Below are positions 17,293 through 26,278 of a stretch of 64,000 nt of DNA, piece after piece. Source of the stretch: an uncultured Duncaniella sp. (GTDB taxonomy: Bacteria; Bacteroidota; Bacteroidia; Bacteroidales; Muribaculaceae). The stretch spans positions 496,001 through 560,000 of the forward strand of contig CAJTMH010000001.1 of assembly GCA_910577255.1 (NCBI GenBank). The letters are read 5' to 3'. The notes under the pieces were generated by a model. The model had not been told where the DNA came from. It made no database searches and saw only the letters and a list, made by a program, of their open reading frames with translations. Each line of letters opens with the position of its first letter. Position 1 is the first letter of the stretch. Both the position numbers and the translations under genes were made by a program.

Positions 17293-17816
17293 TACCACTT
17301 ATCTATGTGCACATTTTCCCAACGGAGTTTTTCTAAATCCTGGGGCTTACGCACTTCATCCTTATGTCCAATGGTTATTATACAAAGCACCGGGCATGTC
17401 TCCGGGATACCGAGCGCATCCTGCACGTATTCTTCCGACGGAGTGCCGTCAGCAGCAAAACGTCCGCGCACCTGAATCCAACATGAACCAAGCCCCAAAT
17501 CAGCAGCCTGTAACTGCATAAATGACGCTGCGACAGATGCATCCTCAATCCAAGCTTCAGAAGCCGTAGAGTCAACAGTCACCACCACTGCAAGTGGAGC
17601 TTTGGCGATAGGAGCGGCTCCGAATTCTTTGCACTGGCTAAGACGTTGAAGCATATCGCCATCCTCAACCACTACCAGTTGCCAGGCTCTTGAGCTCTTG
17701 GAGGTCGGTGCAAGAAGTGCAGCCTCAAGAATAAGGCGCACCTGTTCAGGATCAATTTTTTCAGGGGTATAACGTCGGATACTACGGCGTTCTATAAGAA
17801 GGTCGTGAAAAGTCAT
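17292..17816 (-). CDS. Nitroreductase family FMN enzyme
   Basis: 174 residues, a short nitroreductase fold. The N-terminal FMN-phosphate motif is ERRSIRRYTPEKI, followed by LLAPTSKSSRAWQLVVVE and a central segment AADLGLGSCWIQVRGR. The C-terminal VLCIITIGHKDEVRKP is the usual ending strand with the IGxxxE/K pattern. These enzymes reduce nitroaromatics, quinones or flavins with NAD(P)H; the physiological substrate is unknown. It overlaps the DUF2520 start by one base and lies 37 bases after the HU/SPOR gene. Confidence 0.9.
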   Translation of the reverse strand: MTFHDLLIERRSIRRYTPEKIDPEQVRLILEAALLAPTSKSSRAWQLVVVEDGDMLQRLSQCKEFGAAPIAKAPLAVVVTVDSTASEAWIEDASVAASFMQLQAADLGLGSCWIQVRGRFAADGTPSEEYVQDALGIPETCPVLCIITIGHKDEVRKPQDLEKLRWENVHIDKW

Positions 17817-17853
17817 TGTTATGGTATGTTATCAAACGAGTAATTGTGGATTC

Positions 17854-18855
17854 TTATCTGCGGCAGACCCATACATTAGGGTATGTTGCTGAGATTTCGG
17901 TAGCTTTAGCTCTCGCTGCACCGATGGTTGACGCTGTGGCTATATATACGCGATAATTACCATCCATCTCTATTACACGAAGGTCGGGATTGCCATTGAT
18001 ATGCTTCAAAGCCGACGAATAGGATGGGAGCGAAGCCACCACAAGAAGATAGCGGTCACCATCATTAAACCGATAAGTAGCAGCTGCTGAGGCCTGCGAC
18101 ATATCTGAATCCCCCGAAGGAGACTGAACCGAATGCACTGCTCCCTTATCGGCAGGCATTGCGATATTAAGTATTATTTCCCTTGACAGATTCGACTCAT
18201 CAAAAGTGTCGAGCGCGACAGTTGATTCCACATGAGAACTGAAACCGGTGTCAAGCGAAGCGAAATTGACTTGCGGCCCATGCACAAGACTTGTAGTAGA
18301 ATACAAGATCCCCATACATACCATAACGATAATCACGGAAGCGACTACCTTGAGCGGAGTAGGAATAGTAATTATCCGTGCTGTAGGTTCCGATTCAGCA
18401 GCTACAGCCCCATCAGCCACTTCTTGCTCCTCGACCAATGGTTTTATCGAAAGCGGAAGCAATCCTGAAAACCGATTTACGGCATAGGAATCAGTTGCCG
18501 GCTCAAATAATGGAGTCTCAGGGGTATCTCCTCTGAAAAGCATTCCAAGATTGCCCAACGGCATCTCCCCAACCAATTCCAACTGATGACGTAAGGAGGA
18601 AACCTCATTGTCAAGTGCGACACGAGCAGCATCAAGGCTTATTTCTTCCTTTCTTGAAATACTACCCACCAACAAGCCATCATTATGCTTCAATTCAGGA
18701 TTAAAGCCAATGCTGCGTGACGGTGGCATGAAATAGCCTGTACGATCATCGAAATAAGCTGCTGAATTATTGGCAAGGAATGCACCCCACCCCGGCACCA
18801 CAACACAATCATGGTGCATCAACAGATATTCAATATGCTCAGCTATGCTTATCAC
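17854..18855 (-). CDS. HU-CCDC81-like and SPOR domain membrane protein
   Basis: 333 residues. Residues 1-130 match the paired bacterial HU-like domains of the CCDC81 type (IEYLLMHHDCVVVPGWGAFLAN, FNPELKHNDGLLV, LGNLGMLF). A membrane helix lies at about 172-192 (VVASVIIVMVCMGILYS). The C-terminus is a SPOR domain (YLLVVASLPSYSSALKHI ... YRVYIATASTIGAARAKA) that binds denuded peptidoglycan. The architecture is common in Bacteroidetes and suggests a cytosolic domain tied to septal wall, possibly in nucleoid or division organisation; this is inference. The start codon is GTG, and the -7 element ends only four bases before it. Confidence 0.85.
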   Translation of the reverse strand: MISIAEHIEYLLMHHDCVVVPGWGAFLANNSAAYFDDRTGYFMPPSRSIGFNPELKHNDGLLVGSISRKEEISLDAARVALDNEVSSLRHQLELVGEMPLGNLGMLFRGDTPETPLFEPATDSYAVNRFSGLLPLSIKPLVEEQEVADGAVAAESEPTARIITIPTPLKVVASVIIVMVCMGILYSTTSLVHGPQVNFASLDTGFSSHVESTVALDTFDESNLSREIILNIAMPADKGAVHSVQSPSGDSDMSQASAAATYRFNDGDRYLLVVASLPSYSSALKHINGNPDLRVIEMDGNYRVYIATASTIGAARAKATEISATYPNVWVCRR

Positions 18856-18859
18856 ACTG

Positions 18860-18867
18860 CAAAGTTA
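18860..18867 (-). promoter_or_regulatory. -7 promoter element directly before the HU/SPOR gene start
   Basis: The minus strand reads TAACTTTG, a match to TAnnTTTG, followed by four bases and then the GTG start at 18855. This would give a leaderless or nearly leaderless mRNA. Confidence 0.55.
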
Positions 18868-18913
18868 GCAAACATTTCTGATTATTACAAGCTATTCACA
18901 TCAATAACTCAAC

Positions 18914-18952
18914 ATAAAATTCCGGCTATCCTACAAGCGAGGACAGCCGGAA
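18914..18952 (-). terminator. Terminator of the pectin operon
   Basis: Arms TTCCGGCTATCCT (18920) and AGGACAGCCGGAA (18940-18952) pair over 13 bases with one G-T pair around a 7-base loop. On the minus strand the hairpin is followed by ATTTTATG. Confidence 0.7.
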
Positions 18953-19015
18953 ATCATTAATAAAAAGATTAACAAATTGTTATCGTCAAATATACATGAA
19001 GTAGTTCTCCGGAAT

Positions 19016-20347
19016 CTATTTTTCATTAGATTTATCCAGATCGCCTGAATCATAATTCAGCTTCACTTTCTGCTCTTCATCGGCAGTCATGACCACCGGT
19101 GCTTTGCCGTTAACGGTAACATCCGTAAGGGTGACTGTAGGATAATTGCAACGGAAAATGTCGGACTGAGCCTTGGCATGCACTCTTTCAAGCCTGAAGT
19201 TCTCCACTGTGTCATCCGGGTTAGTGGCAATGACTCCGAGACTCTTGCACGTCACGTCTATATCGCGCATCGTTATGTTCCGGATCAGCCCAACCGGATG
19301 CTCATTAGTGCCCTCAAGAGTAAAGAACTGCTTCCAGGGCAATACTTCGATAAGGTTGCCACATGTGCCACTGACATTCTCTATGGTGATATTCTCATAT
19401 ACCTGATAAGTGTCAGGACGCATTTTAAGTCGCAAGAGCGCACATTCGTTCTCCAAGCGGCAATTACGCAATGTCACATTCGAGGCATGAATACATTCGC
19501 TCCCGAGTGTAATGGTCCCATGGAGATTAGGTCCGAAGGTGCAATCCTCAACAAGGACATCTGTGACGCTTCCATTCTCGACGGATTTATGGGCAAACAC
19601 ACCCTTACCACCTTTCAAGCACACTCCATCGTCATCACAGTTAAGATAACATCCTCGGATAACGACACGATTACATGCGTCGAGGTCAATGGCATCACTG
19701 CTTGGAGCTCTCACCGGCTCACGTGGAGCCTGCACCTCGCAGTTTTCCATCAGTATATCGTCGCACTGATAGAAATGGGTTGTCCAAAAGGCCGAGTTGA
19801 CCAGACGCACACCTCTAAGTGTGACTTTATCAGACCCCCATATAAAGACCAGACGAGGACGATGGACCTCAAGATTAGTCCATTTCCGGCCCTCCTTGCG
19901 TGCCGATGCTACATTATCCCAAAAGCTTTGCCAAAATTTCAAGCCATTGCCATTGACAGTTCCGGGGCCTGTCAGTTCAAAGCCATCCACATGATAAGCA
20001 TTGACTAATGCAGCATAATAGTATATGCTACGCCCTTCCATTCGCGAAGGGAGCAGAGGATAGTCCTCGATATTATCCGAACCTTTGAGCACTGCTCCAT
20101 CTTCAAGTATGAATTTAGTGCCAGGTTTAAAAAAGAGAGCTCCCGAAAGGAACGTCCCTCGAGGAAGGACTACAGTTCCACCACCTTCAGCTTCAGCCTG
20201 GTCAATAACCCGCTGCAAAGCCACTGTCTGCACCACGGTGCTGTCATTCACCACGCCATAGTCAGTGACTCTGAACTCTTTGGACGACAATGTAGAGCCA
20301 AACGACATGATGGCACATAGTGCAGCACTCAAAATAGACTTATACAT
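19016..20347 (-). CDS. Glycoside hydrolase family 28 (polygalacturonase-like)
   Basis: 443 residues with a signal peptide (MYKSILSAALCAIMSFGSTLS). A pectate-lyase-like N-terminal strand (FRVTDYGVVNDSTVVQTVALQRVIDQA) leads into the right-handed beta-helix. GH28 catalytic Asp candidates are Asp218 and Asp221 (SDAIDLDA) and Asp238-240 (CDDDGVCLKGG), followed by a GTITLGSE variant of the GHGxSIGS motif and RLKM at the RIK position. It should hydrolyse galacturonan or rhamnogalacturonan oligomers in the periplasm. The start at 20347 lies five bases after the CE12 gene stop; a longer start at 20383 would overlap that gene and lose the signal peptide. Confidence 0.9.
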   Translation of the reverse strand: MYKSILSAALCAIMSFGSTLSSKEFRVTDYGVVNDSTVVQTVALQRVIDQAEAEGGGTVVLPRGTFLSGALFFKPGTKFILEDGAVLKGSDNIEDYPLLPSRMEGRSIYYYAALVNAYHVDGFELTGPGTVNGNGLKFWQSFWDNVASARKEGRKWTNLEVHRPRLVFIWGSDKVTLRGVRLVNSAFWTTHFYQCDDILMENCEVQAPREPVRAPSSDAIDLDACNRVVIRGCYLNCDDDGVCLKGGKGVFAHKSVENGSVTDVLVEDCTFGPNLHGTITLGSECIHASNVTLRNCRLENECALLRLKMRPDTYQVYENITIENVSGTCGNLIEVLPWKQFFTLEGTNEHPVGLIRNITMRDIDVTCKSLGVIATNPDDTVENFRLERVHAKAQSDIFRCNYPTVTLTDVTVNGKAPVVMTADEEQKVKLNYDSGDLDKSNEK

Positions 20348-20352
20348 ATCTC

Positions 20353-21216
20353 CTACTTCGCACAGCATGATGAACCGCAACAAGGCTTGATGTACTGCTT
20401 CAAAGCCGGAACAGTCTCTGCAAGTGCGTTGGCAGCGATGCGGGCTACGATTGTGCCACCCTTAATATTAAGATGAGTATTGTCAATCTTGCCATCAGGG
20501 CAGAAAGCGTATTTACCGGCAGGAATCCACATATAGAGCTCCTTTGACTTCTCGGCACCGAGAGCCTGGACGTAATTATGGGTCAACGTATTCATATCCA
20601 CAAATGGCACACGAAGCAGTTGAGCAACGTTACGTGGGGCATCACGATAGAGACCATGAGTATCAACAAGCACTTCTCCATCGGCCGGAGCGTCATTCAT
20701 TTCATCCAGTTTCTTACTTTTGTCAGAAGTCAATGCAGTTTTATCCTGTTGAGTCTCGGTTTCAGCCGGGAAATTCCTGCGAACGATTGAATTCATAAGA
20801 ATTGGATTGGCGCCTTTCTCTCTTGCCTCGACAACAAACTTACGGAGATTCTCATCAAAGCTCTCCCCAGGCACTGTGTAGCGCTCAGGCGAATTAGCTT
20901 TTTCGTCATTATGGCCGAACTCGATTATAACATAATCACCAGGTTTGATGCGCGACAGCACCTTTTCCCAACGACCTTCATTGATGAAGCTAAGCGAGCT
21001 CCTGCCGTTCACGGCATGATTCTCCACACGCACCGGTCCTTGTACCATCAGAGGGAACATCTGTCCCCATCCACGTTCCTGGTTCTCATCCTTAAGGGGT
21101 TTGTTGGCCATTGTAGAATCGCCAATCATAAAAATTGTAATAGAATCTGTCACCTCCTGCGCAAAAGCTCCCATTGAAAGAAGCGCAGCCAGAAAAAATG
21201 ATGCAAAACGTTTCAT
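20353..21216 (-). CDS. Rhamnogalacturonan acetylesterase (SGNH hydrolase, CE12 type)
   Basis: 287 residues with a signal peptide. All SGNH blocks are visible: the catalytic Ser in IFMIGDSTMAN, Gly/Asn in NHAVNGRSSLSF, Asn in IEFGHNDEK and the Asp-x-x-His in DNTHLN. The GDST plus GHNDEK form is that of rhamnogalacturonan acetylesterase, which removes O-acetyl groups from pectin galacturonate so that lyases and hydrolases can act. The C-terminus ends in the Cys-rich CCGSSCCAK, which is unusual. It is the third gene of the pectin operon, 36 bases after the GH105 fusion gene. Confidence 0.9.
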   Translation of the reverse strand: MKRFASFFLAALLSMGAFAQEVTDSITIFMIGDSTMANKPLKDENQERGWGQMFPLMVQGPVRVENHAVNGRSSLSFINEGRWEKVLSRIKPGDYVIIEFGHNDEKANSPERYTVPGESFDENLRKFVVEAREKGANPILMNSIVRRNFPAETETQQDKTALTSDKSKKLDEMNDAPADGEVLVDTHGLYRDAPRNVAQLLRVPFVDMNTLTHNYVQALGAEKSKELYMWIPAGKYAFCPDGKIDNTHLNIKGGTIVARIAANALAETVPALKQYIKPCCGSSCCAK

Positions 21217-21252
21217 TTGTCCGTTATATTAATGATATTATTCCTTTTATTT

Positions 21253-23370
21253 CTATTTAGCAAGAGCCTGCAAGTCGGCAGTAAGCATTTTATATACTTC
21301 AACCCCTGCGCACAAAAACGCACCCAAACCATAGTCATATATGTCAGGCTGAGAGTCGTAGGTCACCGGCTGGCCATCAGATGGCTGCTTGCCTGTGCCT
21401 TGGGTATAGCCTATGAATCCATCATCATGAAGCGCATCCCTGACCAACGCTGACCAAGCTTTTTCAACCACCGGGCGATATATTGCCGCATCAAGGAGAC
21501 CATGGTTAATGCCATAGGCCATACCATAGACAAACATGGATGTCCCGGTTGATTCTTTGCCGCCGAAATCCGCCTCATCGTGTAGCGACACATTCCAAAA
21601 TCCATCCCCACGCTGCAAAGGCACCAACGCCTCACACATATCAACAAGCATCCTGGCATATTCGGCACGATGAGACTCGTCTTCGGGAAGGATGTCAAGC
21701 ATCCTGCACATGGCCATGATGACCCATCCGTTACCTCTTGACCAGTAGCAGTCTTCTCCGTTAGGAGTAGTGTAAGGAGGCACAAAGTCCTTGTCTCTCC
21801 ACCATAATTTATCCTCAGGATTATATAAGCCATTCACCCCATGATTATCACGAGTGAACCGATACATATCATAGGCACGTTGATAATAGGTGGTGTCACC
21901 TGTTATACGCCCCATCAGCGCAAAATTAGGCATACCCATCTGCAAAGCGTCAATCCACCACCAATCGTCAACCTTATCAGTACGCATCATTGAATCAAGC
22001 GACTCCTTGATATTGACTATGGCATGGGCATAACCCGCAGAGTCCAGCTGGTAAAGCTGCATGTAAGCCTGTCCGCACGATTGGTTATCAGCATTTCGGG
22101 TATAAGCGTCCTGTGCGCGTCCGCCCATTTTCCATTCATGCGAATCGCCCCAAGCCTTAAGGTAGTCTAAGTAGCGGATCTGTGGATCTATCTTGTACAG
22201 ATCCATCAAACCCTCGTAATACACAGCGCGAGTCCAGATATTTGACGGATACTCCGTATTCTTTGCCTCAAGCTTAATTGGAGCATGAGGATCAGGGTAT
22301 GTCACGAGAAAATAATCATTGGCTTTACGAAGAGCAGCCAAGACATCACTCCTTTTTGAATTGATGGTCTCCGGCTTAAACATGCGGTCAAGAAACCTGA
22401 CGGCATGGTCAACCGTGGTGTCAACCCATGGATGGAAGAACCAGAAGGGATGCACATCGACAGGGATCTGATTACGTTCAGTATATATACCCTTTGTGTC
22501 ATATATCTGAACCAGTGAGTCACGGCCATCACTATAACGAGGCAAGCCGCTGCTGATGAAACATACCGGAGCTGATTTATCGGTGATCCATAATAAAGCG
22601 GATGCTTCTTCCCAATTGTCTTTCGCCTCGTCATACATGCCGCCGAGCCATAAGGCATTCACAGGTTTCACACCCTTTTTAGCCAAGCGCTCGTTCGCAT
22701 CTGCGATATTGCTCTCCGAAACGAAAGTAGCTATGCCATCCATGTTGATTACCGCCTGGACATCACTTGACACTCCCGACCATTGTCCGGAACCTTCATG
22801 TCGTTTCGAGCCATTGGTCACTCCGGCCAAGGTCGCCAACTGCGCACCGGCCGAACACCCTGACACAGCAATCTTGTCCGGGTCAATTCCGTATTTGGCG
22901 GCATTGGCACGAGCCCAACGTATGGCTGTCTTCAAATCGTGGAGACCGGCCGGATAAGTGGCCTCAGGGGTTAATCTGTACTCAACCGGAATGGTGACAT
23001 ATCCTTGGGCGGCTATCTGCTGGGCCATCGGGACCTGTAGGGATTTATTGCCTGAATTCCAGCCACCTCCATGCACCATCAATAGTGCCGGATAAGTTTT
23101 ATCATCATCAGGGCGGAAAATATCGACATGCAATTTACGGTTGCCGTAAGGTGTGCCTTTGATAGTCGTGTACACGACATCCCGATATTCTTTTACACCT
23201 GCCGGCAATTCCGGAAGAGCCAACTGGACTTCAGGATGCTTTTTGCGTACTTTGATATTGGTGGAATAGGCAGTAAACGAAGTATCACGCGGTATCTCCG
23301 GCACTTTGGCCATCAGGCATGACGGTACAAAGCCAGAGATAACAAGTAGTGAGATCAGTTGCTTTTTCAT
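21253..23370 (-). CDS. Carbohydrate esterase-GH105 fusion (unsaturated rhamnogalacturonyl hydrolase)
   Basis: 705 residues with a signal peptide. Residues about 55-330 are an alpha/beta hydrolase with the oxyanion motif MVHGGGWNSGN and nucleophile Ser173 in SGCSAGAQLA, as in pectin or xylan acetylesterases. Residues about 345-700 are a GH105 alpha/alpha barrel (NIWTRAVYYEGLMDLY, WWWIDALQMGMP with the likely catalytic Asp474, YWSRGNGWVIMAMCRML). GH105 enzymes remove the unsaturated uronic acid left by pectate or rhamnogalacturonan lyases. The fusion would deacetylate and then cleave lyase products. The ATG at 23370 shares a base with the upstream stop (TGATG); a GTG at 23373 is the alternative. 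Confidence 0.92.
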   Translation of the reverse strand: MKKQLISLLVISGFVPSCLMAKVPEIPRDTSFTAYSTNIKVRKKHPEVQLALPELPAGVKEYRDVVYTTIKGTPYGNRKLHVDIFRPDDDKTYPALLMVHGGGWNSGNKSLQVPMAQQIAAQGYVTIPVEYRLTPEATYPAGLHDLKTAIRWARANAAKYGIDPDKIAVSGCSAGAQLATLAGVTNGSKRHEGSGQWSGVSSDVQAVINMDGIATFVSESNIADANERLAKKGVKPVNALWLGGMYDEAKDNWEEASALLWITDKSAPVCFISSGLPRYSDGRDSLVQIYDTKGIYTERNQIPVDVHPFWFFHPWVDTTVDHAVRFLDRMFKPETINSKRSDVLAALRKANDYFLVTYPDPHAPIKLEAKNTEYPSNIWTRAVYYEGLMDLYKIDPQIRYLDYLKAWGDSHEWKMGGRAQDAYTRNADNQSCGQAYMQLYQLDSAGYAHAIVNIKESLDSMMRTDKVDDWWWIDALQMGMPNFALMGRITGDTTYYQRAYDMYRFTRDNHGVNGLYNPEDKLWWRDKDFVPPYTTPNGEDCYWSRGNGWVIMAMCRMLDILPEDESHRAEYARMLVDMCEALVPLQRGDGFWNVSLHDEADFGGKESTGTSMFVYGMAYGINHGLLDAAIYRPVVEKAWSALVRDALHDDGFIGYTQGTGKQPSDGQPVTYDSQPDIYDYGLGAFLCAGVEVYKMLTADLQALAK

Positions 23371-25121
23371 CACATTAAAACCTTATCTGTTACTACTTTA
23401 CCATTGCTATAGATGATACGTCGGATATTAAGGCCTTGTCCCGGCTCTGCCAGTCTTATGCCTTGTAGATTGTAATATTCAATACGGAGGACCTCGCTGT
23501 CAACCGTAACGTCAGAGATGCCGCTCTGCACATAAGCGGGATAATATTCATCAACAGAATCGATGGCATCTTCATTGCCACCTTTCATGATATGCTCGAC
23601 AAGGGAGTTGATATATACTTCGACATTAGTATACCATCCGCGTGAACAGAGAGTATAGGAATTTGCATCCGAAGCGTCATTTGGATTAAGGCCATTGGCA
23701 ATCTCCCACGCATCAGGCATGCCGTCCTTGTCAGTATCAAAATCAGCCGGACGACTCTCTGTGGGAAGTTCGGGGAAACTTGCAGTTGGATTTTCAGTAT
23801 TTTCCGGTAGTTTCGGATCATTGATGACGTCCAGTATACCTTTTGTCTTTGAAATATGGCCGGTATATGTAGTAGTACCAGTCCGTGCCTCTTCCATATA
23901 TCTGGCATCTGTCCCATCACGGAAAAGTGAAGCTCCTGCATAAGCGAGCACCTTGTCAAATGCCGCAGTCGCTTTATGTGTGGTAACCTCACCCGGCTCT
24001 ATGCCTGATTCCATTTTTATAGCCACACAGTCAACCCCCGAGCTGTTTTTCACATATTTGACATCATCGCCATATAGGTGTTGGGCATCAGGAATATAGC
24101 GTTCTCCATCAATGATCGAGGCTCCGTTATCATAGATAACTCCTTTCCAGTCGTAACTTTCAGGGGTAGACGCCGCTGCAACATAGTTTCCGTCAATATA
24201 ATAACGGCAGCAATAACCGCCAAAAGAATATGATGTGTTCGTTGCCTCAAAAGAAACCTGAGTCACACGAGTCTTATTTTTAGTGCCGGGACCTGCCTTG
24301 TAATAATTGTTGACAATATTGATATGGCCACCACCAGTGCCTCCATAGCACCCATTACCATTGCCCCAGTTATACATCACGCAGTTTCGCATATCTACAC
24401 GTTCACCTTGGATGGCATTAGCGTATTTAGTCTTATCATACCCTGTCCAGTTGAAACGAGCGCCACAAAAACGAGGGATACGATTTTGCACGTGAGCGAG
24501 GAAATTATGGTGGAATGAAGCATTCTTGCCGCCCCATATACCACCGTAGCTATGCGCGCCTTTGTCATGACCTGCATTCGCAAGCCCCTCGGCCACAGTG
24601 CACCATTGCATCGTGAAGTCCTTATTATCATAGAATGATGCCACCTCATCAATACTCCATGAGAACGAACAATGGTCAAGGATGATGCCTGTTCTGTGAC
24701 GATCCCAGATAGCATCAGCACCGTCATTAACATCTGTCACCTGCGAACGGCGTCCGCGGATGAAACGGATTATGATATTGTTTCCGTTGGTTCGCAATGT
24801 CCGATAACGTATTGTAATACCTGCTCCAGGTGCCGTCTGCCCGGCTATGGTTGTGTTCGCACCAATTAAGAGATCAGAGGATAAATCAATATATCCGCTC
24901 ACATCAAAAACTACAATTTTCTTTGCGCTACCCTTCACAGCCTCCCTGAGTGAACCGGCTCCGCTGTCATTAAGGTTAGTGACATGGACTATCTTACCTC
25001 CTCGGCCGCCTGTGACATACCGGCCATGGCCTTCAGCTCCGGGAAATGCCGGTGCCAACCCTTCAGCTGCAACTGTAATGGCACTAAATAACGCAAGAGC
25101 GGGAATTATTACTTTTTTCAT
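23370..25121 (-). CDS. Pectate lyase, PL1 family, with C-terminal calcium-repeat and sorting-like tail
   Basis: 583 residues with a signal peptide (MKKVIIPALALFSAITVAA). The beta-helix start FPGAEGHGRYVTGGRGGKIVHVTNLNDSGAGSLREAV is typical of polysaccharide lyase family 1, continuing with GILDHCSFSWSIDE-like (IILDHCSFSWSIDEVASFY) and VQNRIPRFCGARFNW. At about 475-500 a DTDKDGMPDAWEIANGLNP segment is a thrombospondin-3-like calcium repeat. The last 40 residues (YYNLQGIRLAEPGQGLNIRRIIYSNGK) resemble a type A sorting domain of type IX secretion. It cleaves de-esterified homogalacturonan by beta-elimination, making the unsaturated ends used by GH105. It is the first gene of the pectin operon. Confidence 0.9.
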   Translation of the reverse strand: MKKVIIPALALFSAITVAAEGLAPAFPGAEGHGRYVTGGRGGKIVHVTNLNDSGAGSLREAVKGSAKKIVVFDVSGYIDLSSDLLIGANTTIAGQTAPGAGITIRYRTLRTNGNNIIIRFIRGRRSQVTDVNDGADAIWDRHRTGIILDHCSFSWSIDEVASFYDNKDFTMQWCTVAEGLANAGHDKGAHSYGGIWGGKNASFHHNFLAHVQNRIPRFCGARFNWTGYDKTKYANAIQGERVDMRNCVMYNWGNGNGCYGGTGGGHINIVNNYYKAGPGTKNKTRVTQVSFEATNTSYSFGGYCCRYYIDGNYVAAASTPESYDWKGVIYDNGASIIDGERYIPDAQHLYGDDVKYVKNSSGVDCVAIKMESGIEPGEVTTHKATAAFDKVLAYAGASLFRDGTDARYMEEARTGTTTYTGHISKTKGILDVINDPKLPENTENPTASFPELPTESRPADFDTDKDGMPDAWEIANGLNPNDASDANSYTLCSRGWYTNVEVYINSLVEHIMKGGNEDAIDSVDEYYPAYVQSGISDVTVDSEVLRIEYYNLQGIRLAEPGQGLNIRRIIYSNGKVVTDKVLM

Positions 25122-25148
25122 ATTTTTTCATGGTTTATATTAGTTTTG

Positions 25149-25180
25149 CAAAGATACGAATTATCTCCAAGAGGCACAAA
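25149..25180 (-). promoter_or_regulatory. Promoter of the pectin operon
   Basis: On the minus strand TTTG (25180-25177), 20 bases, then TATCTTTG (25156-25149), an exact Bacteroidales -33/-7 pair, lie 28 bases before the ATG at 25121. Confidence 0.8.
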
Positions 25181-25200
25181 TCCACACAACGAAACCACAC

Positions 25201-25235
25201 AAAAAAGCCCATCTCCCAATATAGAGACAGGCTTT
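25201..25235 (-). terminator. Terminator of the TonB receptor-DUF362 operon
   Basis: AAAGCC and GGCTTT plus inner TCTC/GAGA pairs form the stem; on the minus strand it is followed by a run of six T. Confidence 0.8.
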
Positions 25236-25259
25236 ATATATCAAGAATGAGATATATGG

Positions 25260-26249
25260 TTATAATTCTACGATAACATACTTCTGAGATCCGACACCAA
25301 GCTTTTCAGCATGCTCCAATATATGAGTGCCATGCCGCGAATTTATACGTTCAATCAAATCTCCCTTCCCTGGATCCTCTGAATTCATCACCATATCTAC
25401 GCATGCTCTGTCCAAAGCCACCGGGTCAAGCGACGCAAATATACCTAAATCCGCCATTTTCGGAGCTGCTGGATTACCGTCGCAGTCACAATCGACCGAA
25501 AGTTTATTTGCGACATTTATATAAATAATCCTCTCCCCGGCATGATCTACAATTGCCTTTGAAGCCTCTGCCATCGATTCAAGGAATGCATCCTGCTCAG
25601 GAAGATTGCTCCACAACTGCGCCGGATCCTTGACTTTTCCGGCTGTATGTATCCAAGCTTTTCCGTTGGAGGAGGCGATACCTACGGATATATTCTTCAA
25701 GGCACCCCCAAAACCACCCATCGCATGACCTTTGAAATGCGAAAGCACCACTGTAAAGTCATAGTTTAGATAATTTTTACCCACCAGGTCATACGCAATA
25801 TGCTCACCTCCATTGACCACCAGGGCTGTGTCGCCATCGGCATCCATTATATCCACCTTCGCTATTTTGGTGAATCCGTGCTCTTCTGCTGCTCGCAGAT
25901 GATCAGCCGTAGCCGAACGGTTGCCACCATAAGCAGTGTTACATTCCACTATAGTGCCATTGACAAGTTCCACAAATGGCCGTATCAGGGCCGTGTCAAG
26001 ATGGTTTGACTTATTTGACTCACCTGTAGAAAGCTTAATAGCCACATTTTTACCCTCAGCCTTCCTGCCCAAGGCCTCATAGATTTTTATCAGGTTGCCG
26101 GGGGTTATATCCTTAATATGATAAACCTTAGACACAGACGAGTCATTTGATTCGGTTGGAGCGGCAGCAGTCGCGGTGGCATTAGATGTGCATCCAAGCA
26201 ATAAGCAACCGGTTGTCCAGCATAGCATTGCAGTTCTTATTGGTTTCAT
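25260..26249 (-). CDS. DUF362 domain lipoprotein
   Basis: 329 residues. The lipoprotein signal peptide ends CLLLGC at about residue 20. The DUF362 core follows: VAIKLSTGESNKSNHLD, VECNTAYGGNRSATADHLRAAEEHGF, LSHFKGHAMGGFGGALKNISVGIASSNGK and LGIFASLDPVALDRACVDMV. Family members often pair this domain with ferredoxin-like clusters; here only a CDCDGNPAAPK stretch with two close Cys is present. The biochemical role of DUF362 is unknown. It lies 29 bases (26250-26278) after the TonB receptor gene and ends at a terminator, so the two form a small operon. Confidence 0.85.
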   Translation of the reverse strand: MKPIRTAMLCWTTGCLLLGCTSNATATAAAPTESNDSSVSKVYHIKDITPGNLIKIYEALGRKAEGKNVAIKLSTGESNKSNHLDTALIRPFVELVNGTIVECNTAYGGNRSATADHLRAAEEHGFTKIAKVDIMDADGDTALVVNGGEHIAYDLVGKNYLNYDFTVVLSHFKGHAMGGFGGALKNISVGIASSNGKAWIHTAGKVKDPAQLWSNLPEQDAFLESMAEASKAIVDHAGERIIYINVANKLSVDCDCDGNPAAPKMADLGIFASLDPVALDRACVDMVMNSEDPGKGDLIERINSRHGTHILEHAEKLGVGSQKYVIVEL

Positions 26250-26278
26250 AAATTTAATTGATTTATAGTTAATTCAGC

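Noticed and set aside
19178..20008. 276-codon plus-strand frame
   Set aside because: Antisense to the GH28 gene; that gene has all family motifs, this frame has none.
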